64,000 bases of DNA, from assembly GCA_049724395.1 (NCBI GenBank), contig JAUGWO010000130.1, positions 1 through 64,000 of the forward strand. Direction: 5' to 3'. The stretch is from Spongospora subterranea f. sp. subterranea (Eukaryota > Endomyxa: Phytomyxea > Phytomyxea > Plasmodiophorida). The position numbers and the translations under genes are program-made. Positions 1-11,640 of the stretch are shown here, piece by piece. The notes beneath the pieces are model-generated. The model had not been told where the DNA came from. It saw nothing but the letters and a program-made list of their open reading frames with translations, and did no database searches. Positions within the stretch are counted from its first letter, which is position 1. Every line of letters begins with the position of its first letter.

Positions 1-219
1 CTATTGCCAGGACTGCATAACTTATCCATATGCTACTCTGGCCATTGCCAGGACTGCATAACTTATCCATATGCTACTCTGGCCATTGCCAGGACTGCAT
101 AACTTATCCATATGCTACTCTGGCCATTGCCAGGACTGCATAACTTATCCATATGCTACTCTGGCCATTGCCAGGACTGCATAACTTATCCATATGCTAC
201 TCTGTCCATTGCCAGGACT
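1..219. repeat. 41-bp tandem repeat, about 5.3 copies
   Basis: The unit starting CCATTGCCAGGACTGC recurs at 42, 83, 124, 165 and 206, an exact 41-bp period, and runs off the left edge. Copies are almost identical; the last differs by one G-to-T change before it decays. The array is probably longer outside the window. It is not a telomeric motif. Confidence 0.95.
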
Positions 220-946
220 TGCGTCGTACAGTTCTTGCTGCGGCGATAGAGGAAACACTCCAAAATCGGCAATCTCTCAAGCTAATCGGAAATTTATCGG
301 TATCTCGCAAAACTATTGGGAATCCGGAAAAGAGTCAAAGGATTCGACCTAAGGAGAACTTGTTTTGTGAAATGGTCGATGATAAATTGTGTGGGTTCCT
401 CTTCGCGTTGCTCTCAATTTGAGGATCGAGATACGGCAAGGAATGCGGCGAACAGTATGGACATTGGTCGTGGAACGGACTGTCCTAAGCCCCGTTGATG
501 AACTCGGGAACAATGATATTGTATGTCGCTGAAGAACGTCTCCATCATCGTTTGCCCAATCAAACTCGGTGGCGATCGGCTATCTGAAACATTTTCTAAC
601 CAGGGTAAGTCCAAACACGGTGTGTTTTTATTATCACTCTTCCACAAGCTCATTCTCCTCATGAAGCCGAACGAGCGATCGGTGTCGGGGTGCGCCACCG
701 TCTTGAAGGTAAGGCAGTTGTGGAACCCGATAATGATAGCGACCGCCTCCATGAGTGATCATCGGAATATGAAGCTGATGAGCAAGGTAAAGTCATGATG
801 ATCTTAGTCTGATCAAACATCTCGTCGGTGATCACCAATGGCGGAAGTGCAGCAATACGATCAACAGTTGATGGTGATCTGTTATTGATCATCGTTCCAA
901 TAATGTAATATCAGAATGACTCGTATTTCATATTCATGGATCTGGG
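220..946. other. no gene recognised
   Basis: Only short overlapping open frames on both strands, none with recognisable motifs or convincing splice structure. I see no RNA gene here. Confidence 0.5.
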
Positions 947-1063
947 CCAATCGTGTATCTGGTTGGACAAGCTAAAGTCGGCCGTTATCAACCAATCGTG
1001 TATCTGGTTGGACAAGCTGGAGTCGACCGTTATCATCTGTTGAACACCAATCGTGTATCTGGC
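947..1063. repeat. short direct repeat, three copies
   Basis: CCAATCGTGTATCTGG occurs at 947, 992 and 1047. The first two copies share about 45 bp including GGACAAGCT and the CGTTATCA tail; the spacing to the third is 55 bp. This is a small degenerate tandem array. Confidence 0.85.
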
Positions 1064-1527
1064 GACAACGAAAACTGAACAGGATCATCATTATCAAATA
1101 AAAACCCAAGAAAGCGTGACACTCTATTTACTATGTTGCCCCCAGATGAGATGCTGTCTTGAAATGATATGTTCTGCTCGGAGTTCCTAAGAACCTTTAT
1201 CGTGAGGGCTAAGGGCGGGAGGCTTTCGACTGTTTTACGGTACCATCTCATACACAATTCAGCGCTTCATCGCCACAGCTGGACGGTAAAGCCAATGACC
1301 AACGCACCAATGGGGTCGTTCGATCACGATGGCGCAACCGCTGGATCAACGGGGTATGAGTTTGCAATCCAGCCACTGCCCCATGCTCTTACATGTTTGC
1401 CCATAAGTTTCCTCGCCCGATACGGAGGACCAACTGCACAGCGGTAAGCAATCACCACTGCTTGTTCTCTCATTCAATCGTCCGAAACGTGGAGGACCCA
1501 CTTGGTGGCGCTTCACCTAACTGTGAG

Positions 1528-2209
1528 TCAGAAGCCGAAGATGGGTGCTGTTGTTTGCTCCCATAAACTGTAGGTTTTCGTAAAACGTTCGTGAGTATTG
1601 AAATTGAATGTAAGCGACAGAAAAAGTGCAGTTTCAGAACATTCGATTCCCGATTTGTGTAGAACAGAGGAAAAATACGCAATTCGCGCATCTGCACCGA
1701 AGATTGTCTGCGAGCAATCTTTTGTCATATCATATATCTGCCGAATCAGTACAAAGCCGCGTTCATAAGAGAATTCCTGCAAATCTTTGACAAAAGCGTG
1801 ACTCACAGTTTGGGGAAACGCCCCAATGAGGTTTAATTTTCAATGCTTACCGCTGCTGTCGGTCATCCGATCGGGAGGAGAAAAGTTTGGGCAAACTGGG
1901 AAGTGCCAACACATTGATGTTAAACGAGTACTGATTCGGCAGACATATGCAACGCCAAAAGATCGCTTGCTAGCAATCTTCGGTAGAGACCCGCGAACTG
2001 TTTACAGGCTATTTCCATTGTTCTCCGTACAAATTAGGAAAAGAAGGGTGACCTGCATGAATCATGATCGACCCTCGGTGAGCGCCAGGGCAACAAAAGT
2101 TGAAAATCACTGTAAATCTGTAATTCACAGTCACGGGGGCAGGAATAGGAGGCCGCCCAGCATGCAGCAAACTGAGCGATGTGTACATACGGCCAATACG
2201 GCACCATGA
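1528..2209. pseudogene. inverted pair of related coding fragments
   Basis: On the minus strand near 1640-1790 and on the plus strand near 1915-2045 the translations share a pattern: VLIRQ, a Tyr two residues on, then KD, IFG and a D-R-Y spacing. The nucleotides have diverged more than the peptide pattern, which suggests both descend from one protein-coding sequence and now face away from each other. Neither copy is long (about 90 and 125 residues) and I do not recognise the family. They could be gene relics or transposon pieces. Confidence 0.35.
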
Positions 2210-2269
2210 TCCACTGCCGTTGTACAGTAACGGACATCACATGGATACGAACTGCATTGCTCATCGGAT

Positions 2270-2342
2270 GCCCGCGTAGCTCAATCGGTAGAGCGTGGGA
2301 CTCTTAATCCCAAGGCTGCGGGTTCGAGCCCCGCCGTAGGCT
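2270..2342 (+). tRNA. tRNA-Lys (anticodon CTT)
   Basis: A full cloverleaf can be folded. The D arm is GCTC/GAGC. The anticodon stem is TGGGA/TCCCA, with loop CTCTTAA and anticodon CTT at 2303-2305. The T arm is GCGGG/CCCGC with loop TTCGAGC. There is no intron. The acceptor stem pairs except at its fourth position, a C-A mismatch (2273/2338), with a G-T pair next to it; the discriminator base is T. An internal A box and B box are present as in other tRNA genes. The mismatch may slightly weaken the stem or be a recent mutation. Confidence 0.95.
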
Positions 2343-2346
2343 TATC

Positions 2347-2351
2347 TTTTT
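2347..2351 (+). terminator. RNA polymerase III T-run terminator
   Basis: Five consecutive T residues start five bases after the tRNA-Lys discriminator base, the expected Pol III stop signal. Confidence 0.75.
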
Positions 2352-2541
2352 CAGTTCAACGAAACTGGTGAACCAAATGGAAGAATCTGTAAAATACTGT
2401 TTTTATGTACCGAAGGCGAATCCGTGATCTAATTGATGACGGGCCAATACTGTCCACAAAAACTCGGATTGATTCAATGTTTTGACAATACACATTACTT
2501 CTCTATAATCGCTTTAATACGCACTTCTTCCCTCTATACAC

Positions 2542-5117
2542 ATGACCGCATCACCCGCATCACAGGCCGCATCACCCGCATCACAAGCTGAGAAGGCTGC
2601 TGCGCAGCCTTCTCAGCTTGAACGGTCCGTACACGCATCACCAACGGAGAACGCTGCTGCGCAGCCTTCTCCGCCTGAACGCCCCGCCACTCGGTCCAGG
2701 GCCCGTCGTCAGACCAACATTTGCGCCATGGAGCGTACGATCGTGGGCGCCATTCGTCCCGACCGAACTGGCAAGAAGCGGTTCAAGCTCTCGCAAGCTC
2801 AGCTTGAGCTTGTACAAGCAGGAGTCGATGACGTCCTTGCGCGTATGAACTTGACTAGGCGGCAGAACGTTCTCCCTAGTCAGAGTTGGGTGGACGGACT
2901 TGCCGTCGAGGAGAGCACCAAGCGAGCGTACGATAAGCACCTCCGCGGCCTACTGTATTTCTTCGGACTGATTGGGGACTTCGAGTCGCTGATAATCCTG
3001 CAGCCGGATGCGCCGCACAACGTTCCCGCCATGAACGTTGACTCAATCCGTAAGGGAACCACGTTTGGCTTCTTCGTGCCGAACTGATTGCTCTTTCTCA
3101 GTACTTTATCTTGATTGGCGAACTCTTGAGGAAGGGACTCATCTGCAGAGGGCTGATGGGACAGCGGTACTGGATACGTTCGGTGCTCAAATCCTGTCGT
3201 CTGGATCTTGGTTAGATCCAGATAACGTCACGCAGATGGGCTCCGCTCTCAAGGCGATCCATCAAAAGTTCGACCATAGGGGCGCCTATCAGGGAGTATG
3301 CCCTGATTGTCAGTTGCAACGTGCGCTGACTCCTCCCAACCGACTCGGATGCGATAGGCATTCGCCAGCGCCATTAATCTGGCGAAAAGGAGTTCCGACC
3401 CAATCGACGGTTTTTGAAAACGCGTTCAAGCGCATCAAAAAGGATTTGAAGGATTACAGAGCGAATGGGGATACCCAACTGACTCCGACTGAGGTGCTTA
3501 TTCTTCGCGATTACTGCATGAAGGAGAACGACCCGTACTTTTTCATGGTCTACACGATATTCATCGTGTTTGTGAAGATGTTCATGCGCAACGACGATGC
3601 CAAAAACCTCGACTTTAACGATTTTGAAGAATCGTTCTTTGTTGTAAGTCCTTTGACTTTTGCATTTTTTTATCGATTTCATATGTTGCTCTGAAGTTCA
3701 TTCAAAATACCGAATAGCAGAATACTTTTTTTTTTGGTTACTTGTTGATAGTTTTTGTTGAATTTAGATTAACAACAATGTCGTGGAGAAGCTGGCCGTT
3801 TGGGTTGATGGCAAAACGGAGAAGCGCCACGACACGAAGTCGCTCCTTTTGCTTCATCGTGACCGCGATGTCCCCGAGTTTGATGCTATCTCGCATTTGC
3901 TGGCTCACGTTGGATCCCTTCAACTGACTAGTGGATGCTTGTTTCCCGGCAAGCGATGGTTCAGTTGTGGACGAAAGATTGAACATTTGCGGCCGATCAC
4001 ATACGACGAGTTCAACAAGGTTTTCCAGGAGCTTTGCCGACGTCTTCTTCGTCGTCGGGGTCCTTTCGGCGTCCATTGCGCGCGAAAAACCGCATATCTG
4101 TTTGCAGTGTGGTATGGCGCAAATCTCATTGAAGCAATGAAAGCAGCTCGCCATGCGGCCACAGTCAATGCAACCCGATACTACAAGGATGCGGGAGCCG
4201 TGATCAATCTGATCAAAGCCACAACGCCGTAAGCGATTAACAGGGTTATTTGCAGAAAATGAATGCGTTTGTCCAGTGACGACATCGTGAGCCGAGTACA
4301 GCCAAAATGGCAACCGGTCTTCGTTGAAAGCGGGCATGTTGTCAGGGAAAACTTGACCATGCACTCACGACGTCCGGGGAACGAGCTACGCAGCTTGGTT
4401 GTTTTGGCTTCTGAGTATATCCAACGTCTACAATCGCGGCACTTCCTCGGATTTGATGATCATGGGCATGGTATTAGCTGCCAACTTTTAAGTCAGGCAA
4501 TTCTTCAACGAGAGGAAGTCGTCGACGACCCATTCCAGAGATACGCCAGTGCTCTACAGAGAGCAAGGGCGAGTATGCCTGAATTGATGGTCGAAATCGA
4601 CCGCGCTGTACAGGACATGTTAGAACATGTTCGCCAATCTGCAACAGTTACTGCTGCTGCCGTAGCCAATGTAGAATCGGTAACTTGTTCTGATCTCAAT
4701 TACTCCATTATAAGTCATTCGTGTATTATGGTCTAGATCGAGCGAGCTGGTGACTCCCTCCTCAGCAATGAGCCGTTGGTTGCATCACAGGCGGTAGAGA
4801 AGCGTCGGCAGCAAATGTTCGGCGACTTCGACATCGATCGTTCGCAACTGGGCAAGCTTAAAACCAGCCAAAAATTACAATTTTTGGTGGAGATATGGCA
4901 GCAATGCCATGCTGTTGATAGCGCCCGATTCTCAAACCCGTTCCGGTTGTTTTTTTCGCAATCGTTACGACCGTTGATGGAGTGCCTGACGGGCCATTTC
5001 CAGGGAGATCAAGCCGCTTTTACAGAGGCTTGGTCCACCCAGAAATGTAGGCACCGATTATTCGGCCGAGATTTGTGCAATGGCAAGGAGCGTTGCACTT
5101 TGACACGAACTCTGTAA
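2542..5117 (+). CDS. Crypton-type tyrosine recombinase, five exons
   Basis: Exons 2542-3049, 3102-3643, 3768-4228, 4277-4679 and 4737-5117 join in frame to 764 residues. All four introns (52, 124, 48 and 57 bp) are GT-AG. The N-terminus is low-complexity, with repeats rich in Ala, Ser, Pro and Gln. A SAM-like DNA-binding helical region follows. The catalytic half has an Arg in MRNDDAKNL, then HCARKTAYLF (the H-x-x-R box), a His in MKAARHA and the nucleophile region TRYYKDA. This R, HxxR, H, Y set is that of tyrosine recombinases; single-gene eukaryotic elements of this kind are Cryptons, which cut and rejoin DNA through a 3'-phosphotyrosine. The tail is helical, of unknown role. No reverse transcriptase is nearby, which argues against DIRS or Ngaro. 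I see no frameshift, so it may be functional. The tRNA-Lys ends 200 bp upstream. Confidence 0.85.
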
Positions 5118-5230
5118 ATTATTCTTTATAAAACCCACTGTGGATAACCCGCCCGTTGGATCATTGTTGATTAACCCCATTGGGTCATTATAGAACCCCC
5201 ATTGGAGTCATTGTTGATAGAATTCCCGTC

Positions 5231-5425
5231 CGGTTGAGTCATTGTTGAATAGAACTTCTGTTGAATTCCGGTTTGCATCATCGATGATAAAACCCCCGGT
5301 TGAGTCATTGTTGAATAGAACTTCTGTTGAATTCCGGTTTGCATCATCGACGATAAAACCCCGGTTGAGTCATTGTTAATAGAATCTCTGTTTGTATTAA
5401 ATTCCCGTTTGCGTCATCATTTAAT
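5231..5425. repeat. 65-66 bp tandem repeat, three copies
   Basis: CGGTTGAGTCATTGTT recurs at 5231, 5297 and 5362, followed each time by a variant of the TTCTGTTGAATTCC and GCATCATCGA segments. Shorter relatives of GAGTCATTGTTGA also occur upstream from about 5170. It lies just past the Crypton stop codon and could be part of that element's 3' end. Confidence 0.85.
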
Positions 5426-5516
5426 GATAAAATTCTTTGGGTTGAGTCACGAAGTCGGAAAAAGTGCGCGGCAATTTATCTGCATCATCGTGCATCACAT
5501 CGATAAAAGTACAGTA

Positions 5517-5811
5517 TTGTAGATGACAATATTATCCATCTGACAAAATTGGCAAAACTCCGTGAAAATGACATAACAAAATTCAAAAATTTATCCATTT
5601 GGCGGCCTCACAGTGACGAAAAAGTCGAGCGGCGCAACCCTCTTTTTTGAAGTTCGGCAACAAAGTGCGTGAAAAAGTGCAGCAAAAAACGGAGATTTTT
5701 TAGGTGGCATGACAAAATTACTCAATTTTTCAGATTGTTTATGACAATTTTTTTTCCATTTTACCGCACGAAAAAACATAATGCCGTGACATGATTAGCT
5801 GTCATCTACGG
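5517..5811. mobile_element. 295-bp MITE with TA target duplication
   Basis: The left end reads TTGTAGATGACAATATTATC and the right end is its inverted partner finishing GTCATCTACGG. Each is flanked by TA (5515-5516 and 5812-5813). Left and right parts match the two ends of the 3-kb element at 44286-47333, including the shared segment with GAGCGGCGCAACCCTCTT on the left and GTGCGTGAAAAAGTGC on the right. It therefore looks like an internally deleted, non-autonomous derivative of that element family. Confidence 0.85.
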
Positions 5812-6318
5812 TAAGGGAGAATTTGCCGGGAATAATGCCTGTTGCTGTTTCGAATTGGCAATCCTCCATTTATAGTGGAGTTTGCTTGTCCACCTCTTTG
5901 ATTGCTGATGCGCTGATCTGCTGGCTCTTTTTCCACCTATAGTTTGGCCATTGTCGAACCGATTGACGGGCTTAATTAGGTCAATGGTGCCAGCGACACC
6001 GAATTTAGCAAATAGGCGCTGTAGAGATTAGGACGTACAATGATCGTTTGAAGTATGATATCGTGAACAAATCGTGCCTAAAAACAAATCGCCTCGATTA
6101 TGTGCTTTTGACAATACAGTAAGGCCACGGGGAGAAATTGCCACGAATGTGGTCTGGTCGAGACAATGACGCCAAAACCGAGACCGACTGTCTCATGACT
6201 ACCATCGTATCTCATGACGTGTTCATAGACTTGGTTTACAGCCAACCCAATTCCTACCGTTTAGCAGACCGGCAACGGCGTCGCTTGTAAATCGGCCGAT
6301 CGACCGACACTTGGTCAG

Positions 6319-6735
6319 TTGGCACAGAGATCGACCTCAGGACGAAATAACTCATCAAGTCCCCTGGAACCGGACATAGTCCCATTAGGGCGAGATGAGG
6401 TTCATAACCGCGATCTGGGGGTTGACTTTTTTAATGCTCTGGTACGTTTTTCGAGATGGCCGTTTAGCGGATTGGTGAACCGTGTCGATAGGCCATTCAC
6501 CGTTCTTGCGATAATACTGATCGTGGCCAGGTCGACCATCGCCTACACCATGAAGGTCCTTTCCTGGGTTCTGGAGCGGTCCATACGCGATGAACTCGAT
6601 CTATCGGAGGGTGTCCCCCTGTATATTCTCGTCATTCCCAGGGTCAAGATGGCGATTGTTGTAGACGGGCAACAGCAATTCCCATCGTTTGAATGGGATC
6701 CGTCGCCTATCCCCTTCAAAATAGTCAGCAATTGA
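6319..6735 (+). CDS. possible coding segment, unknown
   Basis: An open stretch of about 138 codons with a hydrophobic run (VLAIILIVARSTIAY) near residues 62-76. The first in-frame codon is TTG and there is no clear ATG, so if real it is an exon of something larger or a relic. No family recognised. It lies between the MITE and the 3' end of the acid phosphatase; the rest of 5812-7028 shows nothing I can support. Confidence 0.2.
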   Translation: MAQRSTSGRNNSSSPLEPDIVPLGRDEVHNRDLGVDFFNALVRFSRWPFSGLVNRVDRPFTVLAIILIVARSTIAYTMKVLSWVLERSIRDELDLSEGVPLYILVIPRVKMAIVVDGQQQFPSFEWDPSPIPFKIVSN

Positions 6736-7028
6736 ACTCAATACAGTACATCGGTTTCAACGTCTCAATATTCACGTTCAACGCTGGCGAGTTGTTCGCA
6801 TAGTGCCAGTTTGAAAAATACGCCAACACTATGTACCGGTCTGGAAAGATTCATTATCGATCTTGGCGGTGGTATTGAACGTGAGACCATGATTGAGTGA
6901 CCGATGGGATTCGTCCATGAGCATACGCCCTTGACGGGCCAAACGGGGTAATCTGGTTCAAGATCCCGATTTTTATTATTATTATGGGCGCTTCTAACAG
7001 TAGCAATCCGATGCGAAGATAATTTCTT

Positions 7029-8809
7029 TTAGGCGGATTGCATCTCGACGTGGGCCGGCAAGCTAGTTCCACGCCGGTTCCAGGCCGATTCCAACGGGGC
7101 CAGCAGGCGCGCTGGCGACATCTTTCGTGACAGGCAACGCGCCATCCCCACCAACAGAACCGTCAACACCATTCCCATCAGAGCCCCCAAGATGAGTAAA
7201 GTGCCGGTCGATAACCTCTTCTTGTTGAAATCGTTGGTGGCCTCGCTCCCGTCGGTATTGGCGGTCTCCTGGCATGGTTGTGGTGGAGCAGGAGCGTTGC
7301 CGCCCTCAGAACACGGTGGTGTAATCGTGTTGTTGCACAGCTGGCACCAGTCCTGGGGCGTTTCCAGCGCGTTCGGTTGCACCGACGACAGGAATTGGTT
7401 GACGGGACAGAATACACGGTCCTGGCAATCGCTCTGGCGGATCTCGACCATATTGTGGCCACGATTGGGATCATGAACCAGCAGGCGGACCTCGAACGTC
7501 GACTCGGTTTGCTGGTGCAATTCCACGATGATCATAGCGCCAGGCGATGGAAGTTCACTTGGAATCCCTCCTCTATAAATCCAAATCCTCGTTCAGATTC
7601 ACGTCCCATTGGAAAGCAAAGCCAAAGACAGTATGGCACACGAAACGCAACCAGGGGAAATTCGAAAACCCAACAACAGAAAGCGACGAATCGCAACGAA
7701 CTCGATAGTTCAGATCAGCTGAAACCAATTGGAAGAAGGAATATAACGAAGACAATGAACAAAAACGGGGATTAAAACGGGGAGATCGTACTGATTGTAT
7801 ATCCCAAGGGTTTTGGCCGCCGCCATGTAGGTGGGATAATGGCCCGACAAAAACGCCAACGGGATCGTCATCTGATTCGTGTCAACGGCCCCCATGATCT
7901 GGTTGATGAAACTGGCCACGACTCGCCCGCCGATCATTTTCGCCTCGGTCGGCGACGTGAACGTCTTGGCGGCGATCTGATCCGCTATGCTCGAACACTC
8001 ATCCTGCCCTTCCAGTCAGCAAATTTTTTGCCCAATTCAACATCCTTATTCCACAAAGTTCCAACAAGTAGACACTGGCAGGTGTAAAAAGGAAAAGAAA
8101 CACTAAGTGGTGTTTTGCGTTCTTTGGATTGACCTACGTAAATTTCCGGGGCCAATCCGGTGCCATTTGTCGTGTTGATTCCAAAGGCGCGCTCAACGAC
8201 AGCGACCTCGAATATATCGAGGAAGTTGCCGGCCGTGACGTTCATCCCGACATGCTGCCCGAGCTGTTGACAAGCGGCTTGGTGTGATTGCATCATGGCA
8301 GACGTCTCCGCATTGCTGAGCACGTCGATCACTTCCTTGCCCAGGTTCGGGCACTTGTCGTACGCTCTGAGCGGAATGTCCAACGGGATCGGGACCGTGT
8401 GTAGACCGATGGGCGTGGCGCCATGCGGCAGGGCGTTGGCGCCGTCGAGTTCGTCAACGGGACCGGCGCCGTCCGGGAACAATCCGGTCATGAACCCCAC
8501 CGCCGACAGCATCGTGGTCAACGTATCCGTGCTCCGCGCCAGAACGCTCAACGGTAAGGTCGTCACGTTCCAATCGGATTCGACGAAATCGGGGGTCGAC
8601 GAGTTCGTGTAGCGATTGCGAAGCAGTTCACCGAGTTGCGACATCTTTCGGAGGCCATGACCGCTTAAGGCGCCACCATCGTCCCAGGGTTGCAGCTCGT
8701 TCGGGGCGAACTCGCTCCGTAGCCCATGTCTCGCCAGGATCTGGACCTGAATCACTTTGGCGTTCGCCACCGATATGATAACGATCAACGATAGAAGTGT
8801 CGACCACAT
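7029..8809 (-). CDS. membrane-anchored histidine acid phosphatase, catalytic Asp changed
   Basis: Three exons (8138-8809, 7792-8003, 7029-7557) with GT-AG introns of 134 and 234 bp encode 470 residues. A signal peptide ends about residue 19 (VANA before KVIQV). The phosphohistidine motif LARHGLRSE and the second Arg in LARSTDT are present, as expected for branch-2 histidine phosphatases, which hydrolyse phosphomonoesters outside the cytoplasm. The C-terminal HD motif, normally the proton donor, reads SGHYPTYM: the Asp is Tyr. Several N-glycosylation sites (NSS, NVT, NTT, NGT) fit a luminal or extracellular domain. A hydrophobic segment (LLILGALMGMVLTVLLVGM) near the C-terminus and a short basic tail make it type I membrane protein. 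Activity may be altered or lost. I chose the ATG just before the signal peptide. Confidence 0.88.
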
Positions 8810-10057
8810 CGCTATGATCAATGAAGTTTCGTGATTCGATCGAGCTCGTTGATCCTTGGATTTAAGGATGATCGTGGCCATGCATCGATTGCCGGCATGG
8901 CGACACAAGTGCCCAATCCGCTCGTCAGACGGTTTTCGTTACCCCATGGCGTCAGATGGTCAAAGACTGTGGATAAACCACTACAGACAATAAAGGGCGT
9001 CGGAAAATTATCATCACAAACGCCACGTCGATTTTGAGTCGAGAAGGAAAATCAGTTTGATCAGGTTTGATGAATGAACAGAAACAATGCTGAAAGCGAT
9101 TTGCGGTGACAACCGGCTTGGTGCGTTGAAGCTTTCAGGACGAACAAGGGTTTCCATCAGTTCCAAAAAATCACAGCAGTTTCATATCATTGTGTGTTTT
9201 ATGGACATGAGAGGGGGTTGTGTGAACGTTGACGTTGAATATATTTTGTGGCATCTTGACCAGTTAGATCGAACGAAAACAAACTGGCATGAGAAGGGTG
9301 AGGAGCGCACGAGGGATGATAGGTCGTGCAGTTCGGGGCTGGTGACCCAGGATATAGCAACTCTGTAGGGAGTGATTCAGAAACAAATTACAAATGAATT
9401 CAGGACAAGTAGCGTATTGGGATTGACGCCACAATCTTGCAGCTTCTAGTGGCTCCAAATTCTGAACGACTTGATTATGGTGTGTCTAGGGGAGCCGAAA
9501 CCAGCTACTGTCCAGACCCGGTTCTTCATTCGATATTGTGTGCCCAGGGCCAATTTATCGCGAAGGTGGCAAGCAAATTGCTTTGATATCGTCATATGCG
9601 CTGCCGAGAACGGCAGATATGATGGGCAAATCCGGTTCCACTCGTGCCGTGTAGCAAACAAATACTGACCAACATTGATCACCCGATGAGGTTATAATGC
9701 CCCGACTTCTGGTTTCTTCATGTTGTATCTGGTTCCGAAAGCAAATTACGTCCGGTCCTTACCAACAACAATAAGAGAACTAAAACACTGAATAAATGAA
9801 CCTGGGTGCGGTTTCAACATGGTTTGTCAAAACTTTCCAAGATTCGTCAATATTTGGGTGAAGATTCTCGTGTGAGATCGGTAAAAAACCATGACAGGCC
9901 CATGGTCATACTCTGCTTGCTAGAACTCGTTTACAGGTGAAGAAAAGTTGAACAGTTTCGGATAGTTGAAATACTGGATATACTAAGTTTGTTGTTTTGT
10001 GTGTGTGTCAAGAGAGGCTTTGGCTTTGTTGAGGACCCACATCATATAATTTTCGTC
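8810..10057. other. intergenic, no gene seen
   Basis: Upstream of the acid phosphatase. Short frames on both strands only; none shows a domain or a believable splice chain. AT-rich stretches near 9770-9800 and 9990 are unremarkable. Confidence 0.5.
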
Positions 10058-10492
10058 GTTGAGCTTGACTCTGTACGATTTTATAATAGGATTGTTCACT
10101 TGGTTGGCCGCCGGTACTGTAGGTCCTGGGCCCATAACCTGTAGAGATTCGGGATCGTGAACATCAGGTCTAATTGTAGCGTCGCCCCAGGTTGAATTGT
10201 GCTGAATTCGTTTGTCTAGTTGATGCAGGCATACTGGAGTGAGTAATCCATATAAAACGGAACAGACCCTCGTTGCACTTGCGATGATGATTTAGGAATT
10301 AGTTTATTAGTATCAAACGTGTGCAGTTATCAAATCCACGAATGAGGTATTAGTTGTATTGAGTGATTGGTGGATTTGATAACAGATGTTCACGACCGCG
10401 AATCTCTACAGGTTATGGGCCCAGGACCTACGGTACCGGCGGCAAACCAAGTAAACAATTCTATTATAAAATCATACAGAGGAGTCAAGCTC
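10058..10492. repeat. foldback: about 108-bp inverted arms
   Basis: The segment 10058-10165, ending ..GGGATCGTGAACATC, is repeated in reverse complement at 10384-10492 with about nine tenths identity; the loop is about 220 bp and itself holds a shorter inverted pair (TATCAAATCCACGAAT near 10328 and GGTGGATTTGATAAC near 10370). It may be a MITE-like foldback or a local inverted duplication. Confidence 0.8.
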
Positions 10493-11026
10493 AACCACGA
10501 ACAGTATATGATATGGGCGTTCCAGATAAGATGAGGGGAAACCTGAAATCCACATCCGGCTGTGGCACATCGTAGAATTGAGCCCATCACGCAACGAGCA
10601 CGAAAACGACGCTTGCGTCGCCGAAATTATTACCAACATCGAAGCAAATCAAGTGATGACTGTAATTGAATGCAGGACTCCAGCCATTTGGACTTGGTCT
10701 GTTCCCAAATCCGAATTCCTTAACGGACCCGATGCCCACAGAGCAATGCGCCCAACACAACCATCTTCCCACCCCTCGCTACCAGCAACATTGGGTGACG
10801 ATTTCGTGGCCTCGAGAATTATTCAACTTGGGTCAACCGGATCGTAAACCGCCTTCGGCAATACTCTCTTGACCATCACGTATTGGGCGAGATTTGTTGT
10901 CCGGCGATGCACCAGAACGGCAAATGTCTTTGTCGCGGTATCTCCGCCCATCGATTTCATGCTATCGATCGATCAGTCCTAGGATACGTGTCAAATCAGC
11001 TGACTGATGGCGTCTTAGCCATCTCA

Positions 11027-11640
11027 GCACACTGCGACCCAACTGTGGCAGTTCCTTCAATCCGAATATGGCTCTGGAAAGGCCGATCAGAAAACCGCTC
11101 TGATCCTGCAGTTGCACACACAGCTCGTTGCACTACCGTTGCCGACTGAACCAGAGAAAATGGAAGATTTCCTGGGAAACCTTGACGCCATCTTGACGCC
11201 ATCCGGTACCGGTGCATTATCCGCCTCGGCGATAAAACCTTGGATGAAGCATCATTAGGCGAGTCAATCGAAAGTATCGGGATGCCGGGACGAACCAGGA
11301 TTCCATTTCGCAAAAGCTCACGTGGTCGACGCTTAAACACAAACTGCGAATGATCCCATCATTGGAGAATCCAAGCCAGCGTCAAACACGAGAGCCCTTG
11401 CCACCTCAGAAACCCGCCAGAAATTTCACTTATTGTGGCCGAAGTGGACACACAGATGCCGCAAACGCAAGCGAGAAATCTTCCAAACCCCGACGACCTT
11501 CGGGGAAGAACCCCCAGAATCAACTCAATATTGAAATCCGCAATGAATACATCGAAGGAGTGCGAACTAGATCCACAGTCGATCATCGTACTAATGGTTT
11601 GTATGGAATCAGTGGGATACACATCAAAAGATGATTTATT
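11027..11640 (+). pseudogene. copia-type Gag-protease fragment
   Basis: Frames after about 11027 read like a copia Gag (UBN2-type: LWQFLQSEYG, ALILQLHTQLVALPLP, MEDFLGNLDAI). Next comes a Gag zinc knuckle; its clean version (CTYCGRSGHTDAVC) is in the inverted copy, while this copy has lost cysteines. Then MIDCGSSSHS, the start of a copia aspartic protease, also clearest in the inverted copy. Frames break several times, so it is dead. In the living element this protein would form the particle and carry the RNA. Confidence 0.6.

Noticed and set aside
1-219. CRISPR-like array
   Set aside because: Continuous tandem repeat with no unique spacers, in a eukaryotic nuclear sequence.
4229-4255. 27-bp intron in the Crypton gene
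   Set aside because: Too short and leads to a stop; the alternative acceptor at 4276 gives a 48-bp intron and keeps the frame.
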